Shown here: piece by piece, positions 1-4,700 of the stretch
Numbering within the stretch: the stretch's first letter is position 1
Layout: every line of letters begins with the position of its first letter
Assembly (NCBI GenBank): GCA_030670015.1
Contig: DAOVCM010000076.1
Coordinates: 1-5,512, forward strand
Reading direction: 5' to 3'
DNA length: 5,512 nt
Origin: Candidatus Bathyarchaeota archaeon
GTDB taxonomy: Archaea; Thermoproteota; Bathyarchaeia; TCS64
The notes under the pieces: model-generated
What the model saw: only the letters and a program-made list of their open reading frames with translations
Told to the model about the DNA's origin: nothing
Database searches by the model: none
Translations under genes and position numbers: made by a program

Positions 1-210
1 GAGTTTCTCCACGCGGGCCTTGCCTTTCTCCTTCCCTATTTTCCGGCAGAGTATGTATCTCAGCTCGGTTATTGCCAGTTCATGTGTGATTAATTCTATG
101 GTTTCGTCCAGCATTGCGTCTCTCAACGTTTCTCCTAGGGGCGTTCCGTAGACGAGTTCGATCAAGGTGCTGGTGTCAGTGGCGTAGGCGCCTTTCAGCT
201 CTCTCATCAT
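1..210 (-). CDS. vapC: VapC-type PIN-domain toxin, C-terminus cut by window edge
   Basis: This is the N-terminal 70 residues of a PIN-domain protein; the frame is still open at base 1, so the rest lies outside the window. VapC toxins are Mg2+-dependent RNases that cut tRNA, rRNA or mRNA and are held inactive by a VapB antitoxin. The first acidic metal ligand is visible in ATDTSTLIEL (D12) and the second in ITELRYILCRK (E49); the later aspartates would be off the window. The start is the first of two consecutive ATG codons at 208-210. AGGAG lies about 10 bases upstream on the minus strand, and no other start codon precedes D12. The gene overlaps the end of the upstream antitoxin by 35 bases, which argues for translational coupling. 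The PIN assignment rests on the motif pattern and the neighbour, not on a full-length sequence. Confidence 0.8.
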   Translation of the reverse strand, partial: MMRELKGAYATDTSTLIELVYGTPLGETLRDAMLDETIELITHELAITELRYILCRKIGKEKGKARVEKL

Positions 211-427
211 CCCTCTTTCTCTCCTCTGCCAGAGTTCTTCTCGCATCGTGGACGCCAGGCATCGTGGCGCACGCTTCCCTGAGGAGGGTGGGGTGTTTTC
301 TTCTCCGCATCAACAGATGGTGTATAGCCTCGTTGTAGTCGACTCTTCGCCTCATCCTTATCTGGAGCTCGGAGGCGAACTTCAGTAACTCCTCCTTTAC
401 ATCCTCCTTAATCGATATAGTGCTCAT
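176..427 (-). CDS. vapB: VapB-type antitoxin
   Basis: This is a small charged protein of 83 residues. It begins MSTISIKEDVKEELLKFA, a short strand followed by an amphipathic helix, as in archaeal VapB antitoxins that open with a DNA-binding N-terminus. A second helix (about residues 26-40, ending AIHHLL) follows. The C-terminal third is very rich in Arg, Glu and Asp and is the expected toxin-wrapping tail. It sits directly upstream of the PIN toxin and overlaps it by 35 bases. Its role would be to neutralise that RNase and probably to repress the operon. The start at 427 is chosen because the family pattern begins at this Met. An in-frame ATG at 454 would add MRIIGDIGN, encoded by three imperfect 9-base units, and cannot be excluded. 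The exact VapB subfamily is not determined. Confidence 0.75.
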   Translation of the reverse strand: MSTISIKEDVKEELLKFASELQIRMRRRVDYNEAIHHLLMRRRKHPTLLREACATMPGVHDARRTLAEERKRDDERAERRLRH

Positions 428-452
428 ATTCCCTATATCCCCTATAATCCGC

Positions 453-516
453 ATATGTAAACATTGCTACGGGCTTAAAAAAAATTCGCACACCAATTCG
501 TAACATCAATTATATA
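453..516 (-). promoter_or_regulatory. candidate promoter elements of the left vapBC operon
   Basis: Two minus-strand box A-like elements are visible. TTTACATAT (bases 461-453) is centred about 30 bases before the ATG at 427 and would give a leaderless message from that start. TATATAATT (bases 516-508) is the better match to the archaeal consensus and would give a leader of roughly 58 bases. ATATAGGG-like words recur here: 512-519 on the plus strand, and in opposite orientation at 431-438 and 440-446. They could be operator half-sites. It is not possible to say which element is used. Confidence 0.3.
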
Positions 517-526
517 GGGCTTATCT

Positions 527-621
527 GGCTTCATAATTTTAAACAAACGACAAGCTTAAGGATGGAAGCCTCAAACTAATTGTCTTCAAGATTAGCGTCT
601 CCACTTTACTAGCGTATTGTA
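527..621. repeat. diverged intergenic repeat, copy 1
   Basis: This copy has three collinear blocks in common with 1638-1706: TTCATAATTT (530-539), AAGGATGGAAGCCT (558-571, 11 of 14 bases shared) and GTATTGTA (614-621). Within it GGCTTC (527-532) and GAAGCC (565-570) are inverted and could pair. The two copies are in the same orientation and lie on either side of the divergent HTH gene pair. The match is weak and interrupted, so chance or plain A+T richness is a real alternative. Confidence 0.3.
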
Positions 622-685
622 GAGGTAGTATTATTAATTTTGAAGTCCTGTTAGCGCACGTGATCTTGGTTTTCAGTATTGAGAT

Positions 686-970
686 TTATTGGTTTGAAGC
701 ATATTTTTGCGACTGTTTACCCAGTACATATGCCACGCCGAGTCTTGTTAGTGACGCGGTGTTTCCGCTTTTCCCATGAAGATTCACATAACCTTTATTT
801 GATAGATGTCTTAGGACTCTTCGAAATTTTGGATTAACTCCGTATTTATACTGGATTTCCATCCAATTTATTTTTGATGCAATGGTCTGTATTGGTTTGT
901 AGTTATAGCCAATAAGGCTATTATCATACATTTTAATTAAAATTTCATCTTCATAATCTTTTAAGACCAT
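686..970 (-). CDS. small winged-helix DNA-binding protein
   Basis: This 94-residue protein has the layout of a single winged-helix domain. A first helix (about residues 5-17, YEDEILIKMYDNS) is followed by a second (about 26-36, IQTIASKINWM). The probable recognition helix NPKFRRVLRHLSNKGYV lies at about 46-62. A wing with KSGNTASLT follows, then a closing helix (LGVAYVLGKQ). There is no sign of an effector domain, so it is most likely a small transcription regulator or an antitoxin-like DNA-binding protein. It starts with ATG at 970. A TATA-like GTTAATAAC about 30 bases upstream predicts a nearly leaderless message. It is divergent from the regulator at 1063, and the two share a 92-base control region with a strong palindrome, the arrangement expected for mutual or autogenous control. 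I do not recognise the specific family, and the target is unknown. Confidence 0.7.
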   Translation of the reverse strand: MVLKDYEDEILIKMYDNSLIGYNYKPIQTIASKINWMEIQYKYGVNPKFRRVLRHLSNKGYVNLHGKSGNTASLTRLGVAYVLGKQSQKYASNQ

Positions 971-995
971 TTCCGAAGATAGTTCCGGCGAAGGT

Positions 996-1004
996 GTTAT
1001 TAAC
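996..1004 (-). promoter_or_regulatory. TATA-like box of the winged-helix gene
   Basis: On the minus strand this reads GTTAATAAC. It is centred about 30 bases before the ATG at 970, the normal distance from an archaeal box A to the start of a leaderless transcript. It abuts the palindrome at 1007-1024. Confidence 0.4.
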
Positions 1005-1006
1005 CT

Positions 1007-1024
1007 TTTGTATAACTATACAAA
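1007..1024. promoter_or_regulatory. 18-bp palindromic operator candidate between divergent promoters
   Basis: The sequence TTTGTATAACTATACAAA has two perfect 8-base arms (TTTGTATA / TATACAAA) around a 2-base centre. It lies between the two divergent TATA boxes, 2 bases from the minus-strand box and 5 bases from the plus-strand box. A dimeric HTH protein bound here would touch both pre-initiation complexes at once. The obvious candidates are the products of the two flanking genes. Confidence 0.6.
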
Positions 1025-1029
1025 TATTC

Positions 1030-1038
1030 TTATATAAT
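1030..1038 (+). promoter_or_regulatory. archaeal TATA box of the 173-residue HTH gene
   Basis: TTATATAAT is a close match to archaeal box A. Its centre is 29 bases upstream of the ATG at 1063. This supports a leaderless transcript beginning at that ATG and decides the start codon against the in-frame ATG at 994, which would lie upstream of transcription. Confidence 0.6.
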
Positions 1039-1062
1039 TGTTCGCAAATGTTATGTAGCCCT

Positions 1063-1584
1063 ATGTCAAATGAGAGAACGCGTACAAGCTTTCCAGAAGC
1101 CGTAAAGATTACGTTGGACACTTTAATAAACGGAGATATCTTCTCCGTAAGCCAGTTATCCAGAGAGTCAGGGTTGAACCAAAGAACAATTGAAAAGTCT
1201 TTAAATTGCCTCCTAACCATCCAAGACTACTTCGAGAAGAACAAATTGATAGTTAACAAAACACCGGGGATGATCGCAGTCCAACTAACTGAGAAAAGTG
1301 GATTATTTAGCCTTCCAGAAAAGTTGCAAAAATTCGTTATCAGGACATTATACTTTCCGACACCGTCCAGAGAGGAAGAGATCCTTGTCTATCTATATAT
1401 AAAGGAAGCGTTTAATCCTGAAGATATCGAACATCTTGACAAAATGGATATGGTGGAGAAGCTGGAAAAACAGGGCCAAATCATTCGCGCGCGCGAAGGG
1501 AAGTACTACTTATCTGATGAAGGGATTATTGTAGCTAAAGGGATTATAAAGCTATATCCGGAATTGTTAGAGCTGAAAAGATGA
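1063..1584 (+). CDS. helix-turn-helix regulator, probably two winged-helix-like domains
   Basis: This is a 173-residue protein. Residues 29-50 (VSQLSRESGLNQRTIEKSLNCL) form a clear helix-turn-helix, with the turn at G37-L38 and recognition helix NQRTIEKSL. A linker with a β-prone stretch (about 62-75) follows. A second domain (about 103-166) runs through EEEILVYLYIKEAF, DMVEKLEKQGQIIRAREGKYYLSDEG, which resembles a further winged helix with KYYLSDEG in the wing region. There is no membrane segment or enzymatic motif. The start at ATG 1063 is preferred because a TATA box is 29 bases upstream; the longer frame from 994 would add a hydrophobic, unlikely N-terminus. It is divergent from the small winged-helix gene. 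One oddity is a run CGCGCGCGCG encoding R-A-R (142-144) in an otherwise A+T-rich gene that mostly uses AGA/AGG for Arg. The role is inferred as transcriptional control; the regulated genes are unknown. Confidence 0.75.
   Translation: MSNERTRTSFPEAVKITLDTLINGDIFSVSQLSRESGLNQRTIEKSLNCLLTIQDYFEKNKLIVNKTPGMIAVQLTEKSGLFSLPEKLQKFVIRTLYFPTPSREEEILVYLYIKEAFNPEDIEHLDKMDMVEKLEKQGQIIRAREGKYYLSDEGIIVAKGIIKLYPELLELKR
1484..1497. repeat. 14-bp CG-rich perfect palindrome inside the HTH gene
   Basis: TTCGCGCGCGCGAA is self-complementary over all 14 bases and lies in A+T-rich coding sequence (codons for I-R-A-R-E). It is the longest of several CGCGC-containing words that recur in this window at 1609, 1744, 2489, 2772 and 4747. 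Confidence 0.5.
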
Positions 1585-1637
1585 ATTTATTTTCTTAAAT
1601 CATTCTCTCGCGCAAGTTTTTAAAGTAAATTGTGAAG

Positions 1638-1706
1638 GGCTTTCATAATTTAAAATCTTATGTAAACAACATGTTTGAGGATAGAAGTCTATACGTGAGT
1701 ATTGTA
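1638..1706. repeat. diverged intergenic repeat, copy 2
   Basis: This is the partner of the repeat at 527-621. The shared blocks are TTCATAATTT (1642-1651), GAGGATAGAAGTCT (1677-1690) and GTATTGTA (1699-1706). GGCTTT (1638-1643) can pair with GAAGTC (1684-1689) as RNA using two G-U pairs, at the place where copy 1 has a standard six-pair stem. The spacing differs between copies, so indels must be invoked. Confidence 0.3.
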
Positions 1707-1718
1707 AGATTTGTTAAT

Positions 1719-1732
1719 AAAAACTTATTTTT
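1719..1732. terminator. bidirectional T-tract terminator candidate
   Basis: AAAAACTTATTTTT presents five T residues on each strand between two convergent genes, the HTH gene ending at 1584 and vapC ending at 1753. Archaeal RNA polymerase can terminate at short T-runs without a stable hairpin. A further T5 on the plus strand at 1617-1621 could serve the HTH gene. Confidence 0.4.
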
Positions 1733-1741
1733 GTAACACGT

Positions 1742-1752
1742 TGGCGCGCGAG
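1742..1752 (-). repeat. CG-rich 11-base word abutting the vapC stop codon
   Basis: On the minus strand this reads CTCGCGCGCCA and starts at the first base after the TAA. The same word with one change (CGCGCGCGCCA) starts at the first base after the TGA of the dipeptidase gene at 4745-4755. Its function is unknown. Confidence 0.4.
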
Positions 1753-2181
1753 TTATGGGAGTTTAAGACTTTTGGAGGTTGCTATATTCTCCGATATGTT
1801 ATGGAGTTTCTGGTCCGCAGTATATAATGAGGCTTTTAGTTTTCTGGCTGCACTTATGAAGAGGGAATCATATACTGTAATGTTTTTGGTTAAAGCGATG
1901 TCTAAAGCTTGTTCAGAGAGCTCCAAGGTTGTTAGAACGTTCAGTTTATCATATATTTCATTCAGATCTTGAGCCGCTGACTTAGCATCCTCCGTCTCCA
2001 GATCTTCATGTATCTTGGCGTGTTTCCAGAGGGCGTTCAAGCTTTCAGCTAGGGCTAAATCCACGGTGTAGAGGGAGCATCCTCTCTCCAGAAACCTTGT
2101 TACCGTTGTTCGGGCTTGTTCGGAACCAGGTTCCGTTACAACAAGTTTCACAAGAATGTTAGAGTCTAACACGAAGCTCAC
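1753..2181 (-). CDS. vapC: VapC toxin, PIN-domain endoribonuclease
   Basis: This is a complete 142-residue PIN-domain protein, the usual VapC length. The four acidic metal-binding positions of the family are all visible: D6 in FVLDSNILVKL, E46 in LALAESLNALWKH, D105 in TVYDSLFISAARKL and D123 in LYTADQKL. It should therefore be an active Mg2+-dependent RNase; the RNA target cannot be read from the sequence. It starts with GTG at 2181, which overlaps the antitoxin stop codon by four bases (GTGA), the standard translationally coupled toxin-antitoxin layout. It is convergent with the HTH gene to its left. Nothing suggests inactivation. Confidence 0.92.
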   Translation of the reverse strand: MSFVLDSNILVKLVVTEPGSEQARTTVTRFLERGCSLYTVDLALAESLNALWKHAKIHEDLETEDAKSAAQDLNEIYDKLNVLTTLELSEQALDIALTKNITVYDSLFISAARKLKASLYTADQKLHNISENIATSKSLKLP

Positions 2182-2393
2182 TGTTCTCTGTCCTCCCTGA
2201 TCAGCACTGTTGAATCCACCTTAACTCGTCTCTTCTCAGCCCTAGAACCAGCAGATTCAATCGCCTCTATCAACTCCAGGCGTTTAACCCTCTCCTCAAT
2301 GAATCTTCGAATCTCCTCACTCCACTCTACGTTGCGCCTCTTCATCTTCTCCTTAAGCTCCTGTGGCATACGCACCGAAAAAGTTTCAGACAC
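2178..2393 (-). CDS. vapB: VapB antitoxin, ribbon-helix-helix type
   Basis: This is a 71-residue antitoxin. Its N-terminal SVRMPQELKEKMKRRNVEWSEEIRRFIEERV pattern is the strand-helix-helix of archaeal VapB proteins that bind DNA as ribbon-helix-helix dimers. The C-terminal part (ESAGSRAEKRRVKVDSTVLIREDREQ) is the toxin-binding tail. It should neutralise the VapC translated from the overlapping GTG and repress its own operon. The GTG at 2393 is chosen as the start. The TATA box centred near 2433 predicts transcription from about 2406, giving a leader of about 12 bases, and the family normally begins just before the SVRMP strand. An in-frame GTG at 2423 would add TRCKRCESAV but lies upstream of the predicted transcription start. 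Confidence 0.85.
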   Translation of the reverse strand: MSETFSVRMPQELKEKMKRRNVEWSEEIRRFIEERVKRLELIEAIESAGSRAEKRRVKVDSTVLIREDREQ

Positions 2394-2420
2394 AGCCGAT
2401 TCACATCGTTTACAACGTGT

Positions 2421-2444
2421 CACACAAATTTATAAACTTGTTTG
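2421..2444 (-). promoter_or_regulatory. vapBC TATA box inside an imperfect 24-bp palindrome
   Basis: The minus-strand box GTTTATAAATT (2437-2427) sits at the exact centre of an inverted repeat with 12-base arms, CACACAAATTTA and TAAACTTGTTTG, that pair at 10 of 12 positions. A dimeric VapB bound here would block TBP, which fits the known autorepression of VapB. Two related words, GTTTACAACGTGTC (2408-2421) and GTTTACACGAGCGTGTC (2471-2487), lie on either side and may be additional sites. Confidence 0.55.
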
Positions 2445-2488
2445 TCGTACAGTGCCATTGAATATTTAGAGTTTACACGAGCGTGTCG

Positions 2489-2498
2489 AGCGCGCAAG
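2489..2498. repeat. CG-rich intergenic word
   Basis: AGCGCGCAAG shares CGCGCAAG exactly with 1609-1616, and both are followed by a T/A-rich tract. The two copies lie outside either end of the vapBC operon in the same orientation. They may mark a module boundary or be a genome-wide protein-binding word; nothing more can be said from one window. Confidence 0.3.
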
Positions 2499-2571
2499 CT
2501 TGAAAATAATTAACTGGTAAAATCTTTGATACTTGTTCACTAGACGCTTGCTAATCCTTGAGTAATGATTT

Positions 2572-2832
2572 ATGGGTGTTTATGGTTACAAAGTGGATGG
2601 GAACCGTCTTGTTGTAGGTGAATTTTCTCTTCCTCTTCGTTGTAGCTATGAAGACGGTGTAGGTGATCTGTTCGGTTATATTCCCGTAGCTAAGGGCGGT
2701 ATAGTAGCCGATGTAGTACTCGTCGAGGATCTCATCTATGCAGTTGAAGACATGTTCGCTCCAGCTAGTCTCTCGCGCGTTGCTGGTGATGTAATATTAG
2801 ATCTGGTTGAGTTAAGTGACGCAATGGTTTGA
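2572..2832 (+). CDS. small acidic protein of unknown function
   Basis: This is an 86-residue protein I do not recognise. It is strongly acidic (14 Asp/Glu against 5 Lys/Arg). The N-terminal half is Gly/Tyr-rich and looks β-structured (YGYKVDGNRLVVGEFSLPL, then GDLFGYIPVAKGG). The C-terminal half (about 44-85, VADVVLVEDLIYAVEDMF and VAGDVILDLVELSDAM) looks helical and amphipathic. There is no signal peptide, membrane span or catalytic motif. The codons show a consistent purine-first pattern with many GNN triplets, which supports a real gene, and all three arginines use CGT or CGC. It begins at ATG 2572 with no clear ribosome site; an A/T-rich element near 2502-2512 could be its promoter. It stands alone between vapBC and abiE. 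Size and charge would suit an antitoxin, a DNA mimic or a virus-derived accessory protein, but this is speculation. Confidence 0.6.
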   Translation: MGVYGYKVDGNRLVVGEFSLPLRCSYEDGVGDLFGYIPVAKGGIVADVVLVEDLIYAVEDMFAPASLSRVAGDVILDLVELSDAMV

Positions 2833-2865
2833 AAACTAGTCTTTTCCCTATGAAGCGGTTATTGA

Positions 2866-2871
2866 TTTTTT
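2866..2871 (+). terminator. T6 tract downstream of the acidic orphan
   Basis: Six T residues stand 34 bases after the stop codon at 2832, with no strong hairpin before them. This is the usual archaeal oligo-T terminator form and separates the orphan from the abiE promoter. Confidence 0.35.
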
Positions 2872-2904
2872 ATGGATAAGGACCCCGTGCTGACTGAATG
2901 TTTG

Positions 2905-2971
2905 TTTTGTATGAATCGGGTTTCCACTGACGTACATAATGATTTATATCATAATCTCACATTTTGTATGA
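2905..2971. repeat. direct repeat TTTTGTATGA upstream of abiE
   Basis: The 10-base word TTTTGTATGA occurs at 2905-2914 and again at 2962-2971, 57 bases apart, in the control region of the abiE operon. Its first eight bases also form the left side of the operator at 1006-1013. The sites could bind the AbiEi antitoxin or one of the HTH regulators to the left. Confidence 0.4.
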
Positions 2972-2986
2972 CATAGTGATATAAAT
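2942..2986 (+). promoter_or_regulatory. abiE promoter with inverted repeat covering TATA box and start
   Basis: ATTTATATCA (2942-2951) and TGATATAAAT (2977-2986) are perfect 10-base inverted arms separated by 25 bases. The left arm contains the TATA-like TTTATAT (2943-2949), which predicts transcription from about 2973. The right arm runs into the ATG of the antitoxin gene. In studied bacterial AbiE systems the AbiEi antitoxin represses its own operon by binding inverted repeats at the promoter, so this is the natural AbiEi operator candidate. Confidence 0.6.
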
Positions 2987-3623
2987 GACTCTGACCCTCC
3001 TGCTTCGGAGGCTCCGTCTTGAAAGAAGGGAGTTCATCACCTCAAAAGAGCTTAAAGGGTATTGCGTTGAGTTCGGTGTCAGCTATAAGACGGTTGTTCG
3101 ATACTTCATTTCACGCGGCTATTTAGTCAGGATCTTCAGGGGTGTCTTCTACCTGAGATCTCTCGAAGAGGTAGAGCTGGGGAGGAGACGGTATAATCAC
3201 CTTCAACTAGTGTCGAATGGCTTGAGACTGAAGGATGTGGACAAATGGTATTACGGGTTGAATAGCGCATTGAAATTGAACAACATGACCCATGAACACT
3301 TTACGACGGAGGAGGTTTTGAACGATAAAATATTCAGGCAGAATCCCATAACTGTCGACGGCTACAAGTTCAGATTCAGAAAAATAAAGTCGAGTCTATT
3401 TAATTTTGGTGTGATCAAGGACGAGAGCGGCTTGAGGTACTCTGACCTTGAGAAGACTGTTCTCGACTTCATCTACATCTGGAGGTATAATGGCGTTCCT
3501 GAGGAGAGGATAATACTTGATGTTTCGGAGTGGGTGGAGAACATTTCCTTAGACAGGATCAGAGAATACGCCATTCATTATCCCAACGCGGCTGAAAAGA
3601 CCCTTGAGAAGGTGCTGGAATGA
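2985..3623 (+). CDS. abiEi: AbiEi-like antitoxin, transcriptional regulator of type IV toxin-antitoxin system
   Basis: This is a 212-residue protein with the two-part layout of AbiEi. An N-terminal winged helix (about 1-58) contains FITSKELKGYCVEFGVSYKTVVRYFISRGYL followed by the wing VRIFRGVFYL. The C-terminal antitoxin domain has the family signatures WYYGLNSALKLNN (about 88-100), a β-rich segment FRFRKIKSSLFNFGV, and YSDLEKTVLDFIYIW (about 152-166). In type IV systems the antitoxin does not bind the toxin tightly; it counteracts its effect and represses the operon through the winged helix. The start ATG at 2985 follows a TATA box by 36 bases with a short leader. The stop overlaps the toxin start by four bases (ATGA), so the two are translated together. 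The family assignment is firm; the mode of counteraction is inherited from the family. Confidence 0.88.
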   Translation: MTLTLLLRRLRLERREFITSKELKGYCVEFGVSYKTVVRYFISRGYLVRIFRGVFYLRSLEEVELGRRRYNHLQLVSNGLRLKDVDKWYYGLNSALKLNNMTHEHFTTEEVLNDKIFRQNPITVDGYKFRFRKIKSSLFNFGVIKDESGLRYSDLEKTVLDFIYIWRYNGVPEERIILDVSEWVENISLDRIREYAIHYPNAAEKTLEKVLE

Positions 3624-4555
3624 GACGGGAGTTCGTGGAAACCGTCAGTAAGATGCTGCAGATTAATAGGCGAGACCTGATAGAGAAGGACCTTATCCTC
3701 CATCAGGTTCTCCTTGACATCTCCCGTGATGAATATGTTTCCGGTAAGTTTCTCCTCAAAGGAGGTACCTGCCTCATTAAACATTATCTGGGATACTTCC
3801 GATTCTCGGAGGACATCGACTTCACTTGGAGAGGTCAAGAAATCTTCACGGGTCTGACTCAGAAACGTGTAAGACGGCACCTCTCTGAAGTCATCGACAG
3901 GACTGGTGGGGTCTTTGAGGATGTGGCAGAAAATAGGGGGCTAGACTTTAGATGTGAAAAGGGAAATAGAGAATATGTTGAGCTGGGTGGAGGGAACAAG
4001 GCGTGCACATTCAAACTTTGGTACGACTCTGACGTACTGAACCGGAGGGGCTTCGTGAAGGTTCAGATCAACTTCGTTGAAAAACTCTGCTTTCCCGAAG
4101 ATGAGGGTGAACTAAAAAGCCTTATCTCGAACGGAAGTAGGGAGATTGAGCTTTTATTCCCTGAGTACAGAGAATATTTCAACCCAATTCCCTTCATGGT
4201 TTATGATGTCCGAGAGATACTCTGCGAAAAGGTGAGAGCAATACTCACAAGGGTTGGCGTGAAGGCTCGGGACTTCGTAGACATCTATCTCATCAACAAA
4301 ATGTTTGGTATTAACGCTGAAGAATACACAGATTGTATCAAAGAAAAAACGGATTTTGCTCTGAAACTTTACAGAAAATATCGTAGGAACATCCTTGCGA
4401 AGAAACCACTTATCGAATCAAAGAGCCTATTCAAATGGGGCGATGAAAAAGACCTATTACTTAAACCAATAAACGAGAAGCAATTCAATCAATTCAACAC
4501 AAAATTCTTCGAGTATATCAGAAATGTAGCTAACATGGTAAACAAGCAAAATTAA
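3620..4555 (+). CDS. abiEii: AbiEii-like nucleotidyltransferase toxin
   Basis: This is a 311-residue protein of the AbiEii / DUF1814 nucleotidyltransferase family, full length for the family. The polymerase-β-like catalytic signature is intact: KGGTCLIKHYL (G48-G49) followed by FRFSEDIDFTW with S63 and the metal-binding aspartates D65 and D67. A central β-rich part contains KVQINFVEKL (147-156). The conserved EILCEKVRAIL (199-209) and KARDFVDIYLI (215-225) helices follow, carrying the family's K and R-D residues. Family members transfer nucleotides to an acceptor, in studied toxins tRNA 3' ends, and arrest growth, which gives phage resistance by abortive infection. The acceptor here is unknown. 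The ATG overlaps the AbiEi stop by four bases. The last 50 residues are Lys/Asn-rich. No catalytic residue is missing, so it is probably active. Confidence 0.9.
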   Translation: MRREFVETVSKMLQINRRDLIEKDLILHQVLLDISRDEYVSGKFLLKGGTCLIKHYLGYFRFSEDIDFTWRGQEIFTGLTQKRVRRHLSEVIDRTGGVFEDVAENRGLDFRCEKGNREYVELGGGNKACTFKLWYDSDVLNRRGFVKVQINFVEKLCFPEDEGELKSLISNGSREIELLFPEYREYFNPIPFMVYDVREILCEKVRAILTRVGVKARDFVDIYLINKMFGINAEEYTDCIKEKTDFALKLYRKYRRNILAKKPLIESKSLFKWGDEKDLLLKPINEKQFNQFNTKFFEYIRNVANMVNKQN

Positions 4556-4700
4556 GACGGATTAAAATAAAAAAATGTCGACCTAACATTTTATACCCAT
4601 AATTGGTGTGAAACAAATTCATATTTAAATTACACATAAGAGTTGTGCACATTAGAATTATGAGTTTATGAAGTTAGGTTGCAGTGTTTGAAGGTGATGT

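Noticed and set aside
114..338. Plus-strand reading frame of 74 codons over the left vapBC operon.
   Set aside because: Arg/Ser/Leu-rich low-complexity translation, antisense to the antitoxin and toxin.
470..536. Tiny minus-strand frame of 19 codons starting near 535, upstream of the left vapB.
   Set aside because: Too short, no ribosome signal and no recognisable peptide. The segment is better explained as promoter DNA.
455..685. Search for tRNA, riboswitch or CRISPR repeats in the largest spacer.
   Set aside because: No cloverleaf, no regularly spaced repeats and no conserved riboswitch core were seen; only promoter-like words and the weak repeat copy.
994..1062. N-terminal extension of the 173-residue HTH protein from an ATG at 994.
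   Set aside because: It would run through the palindrome and the TATA box. The TATA spacing fits leaderless initiation at 1063.
951..1220. Minus-strand reading frame of 89 codons overlapping both HTH genes.
   Set aside because: It lies antisense to the 1063-1584 gene and across the divergent promoters. The protein has no recognisable features, and the plus-strand gene has a good HTH and TATA box.
1772..1972. Plus-strand reading frame of 66 codons within vapC.
   Set aside because: It is antisense to a toxin gene with all four catalytic acidic residues, and no promoter signal is evident.
3578..3880. Minus-strand reading frame of 100 codons across the abiEi-abiEii junction.
   Set aside because: It is antisense to the conserved catalytic part of the nucleotidyltransferase; a shadow frame.
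489..4610. CACACCAATT at 489-498 and its exact inverse AATTGGTGTG at 4601-4610, bracketing almost the whole island.
   Set aside because: About a dozen 10-base inverse matches are expected by chance in 5.5 kb when any distance is allowed, and the flanking bases do not extend the match.
4581..4679. Inverted ACCTAAC / GTTAGGT in the abiEii-dipeptidase spacer.
   Set aside because: Only seven bases with about 85 bases between the arms, in A/T-rich sequence. No extension of the stem was found.
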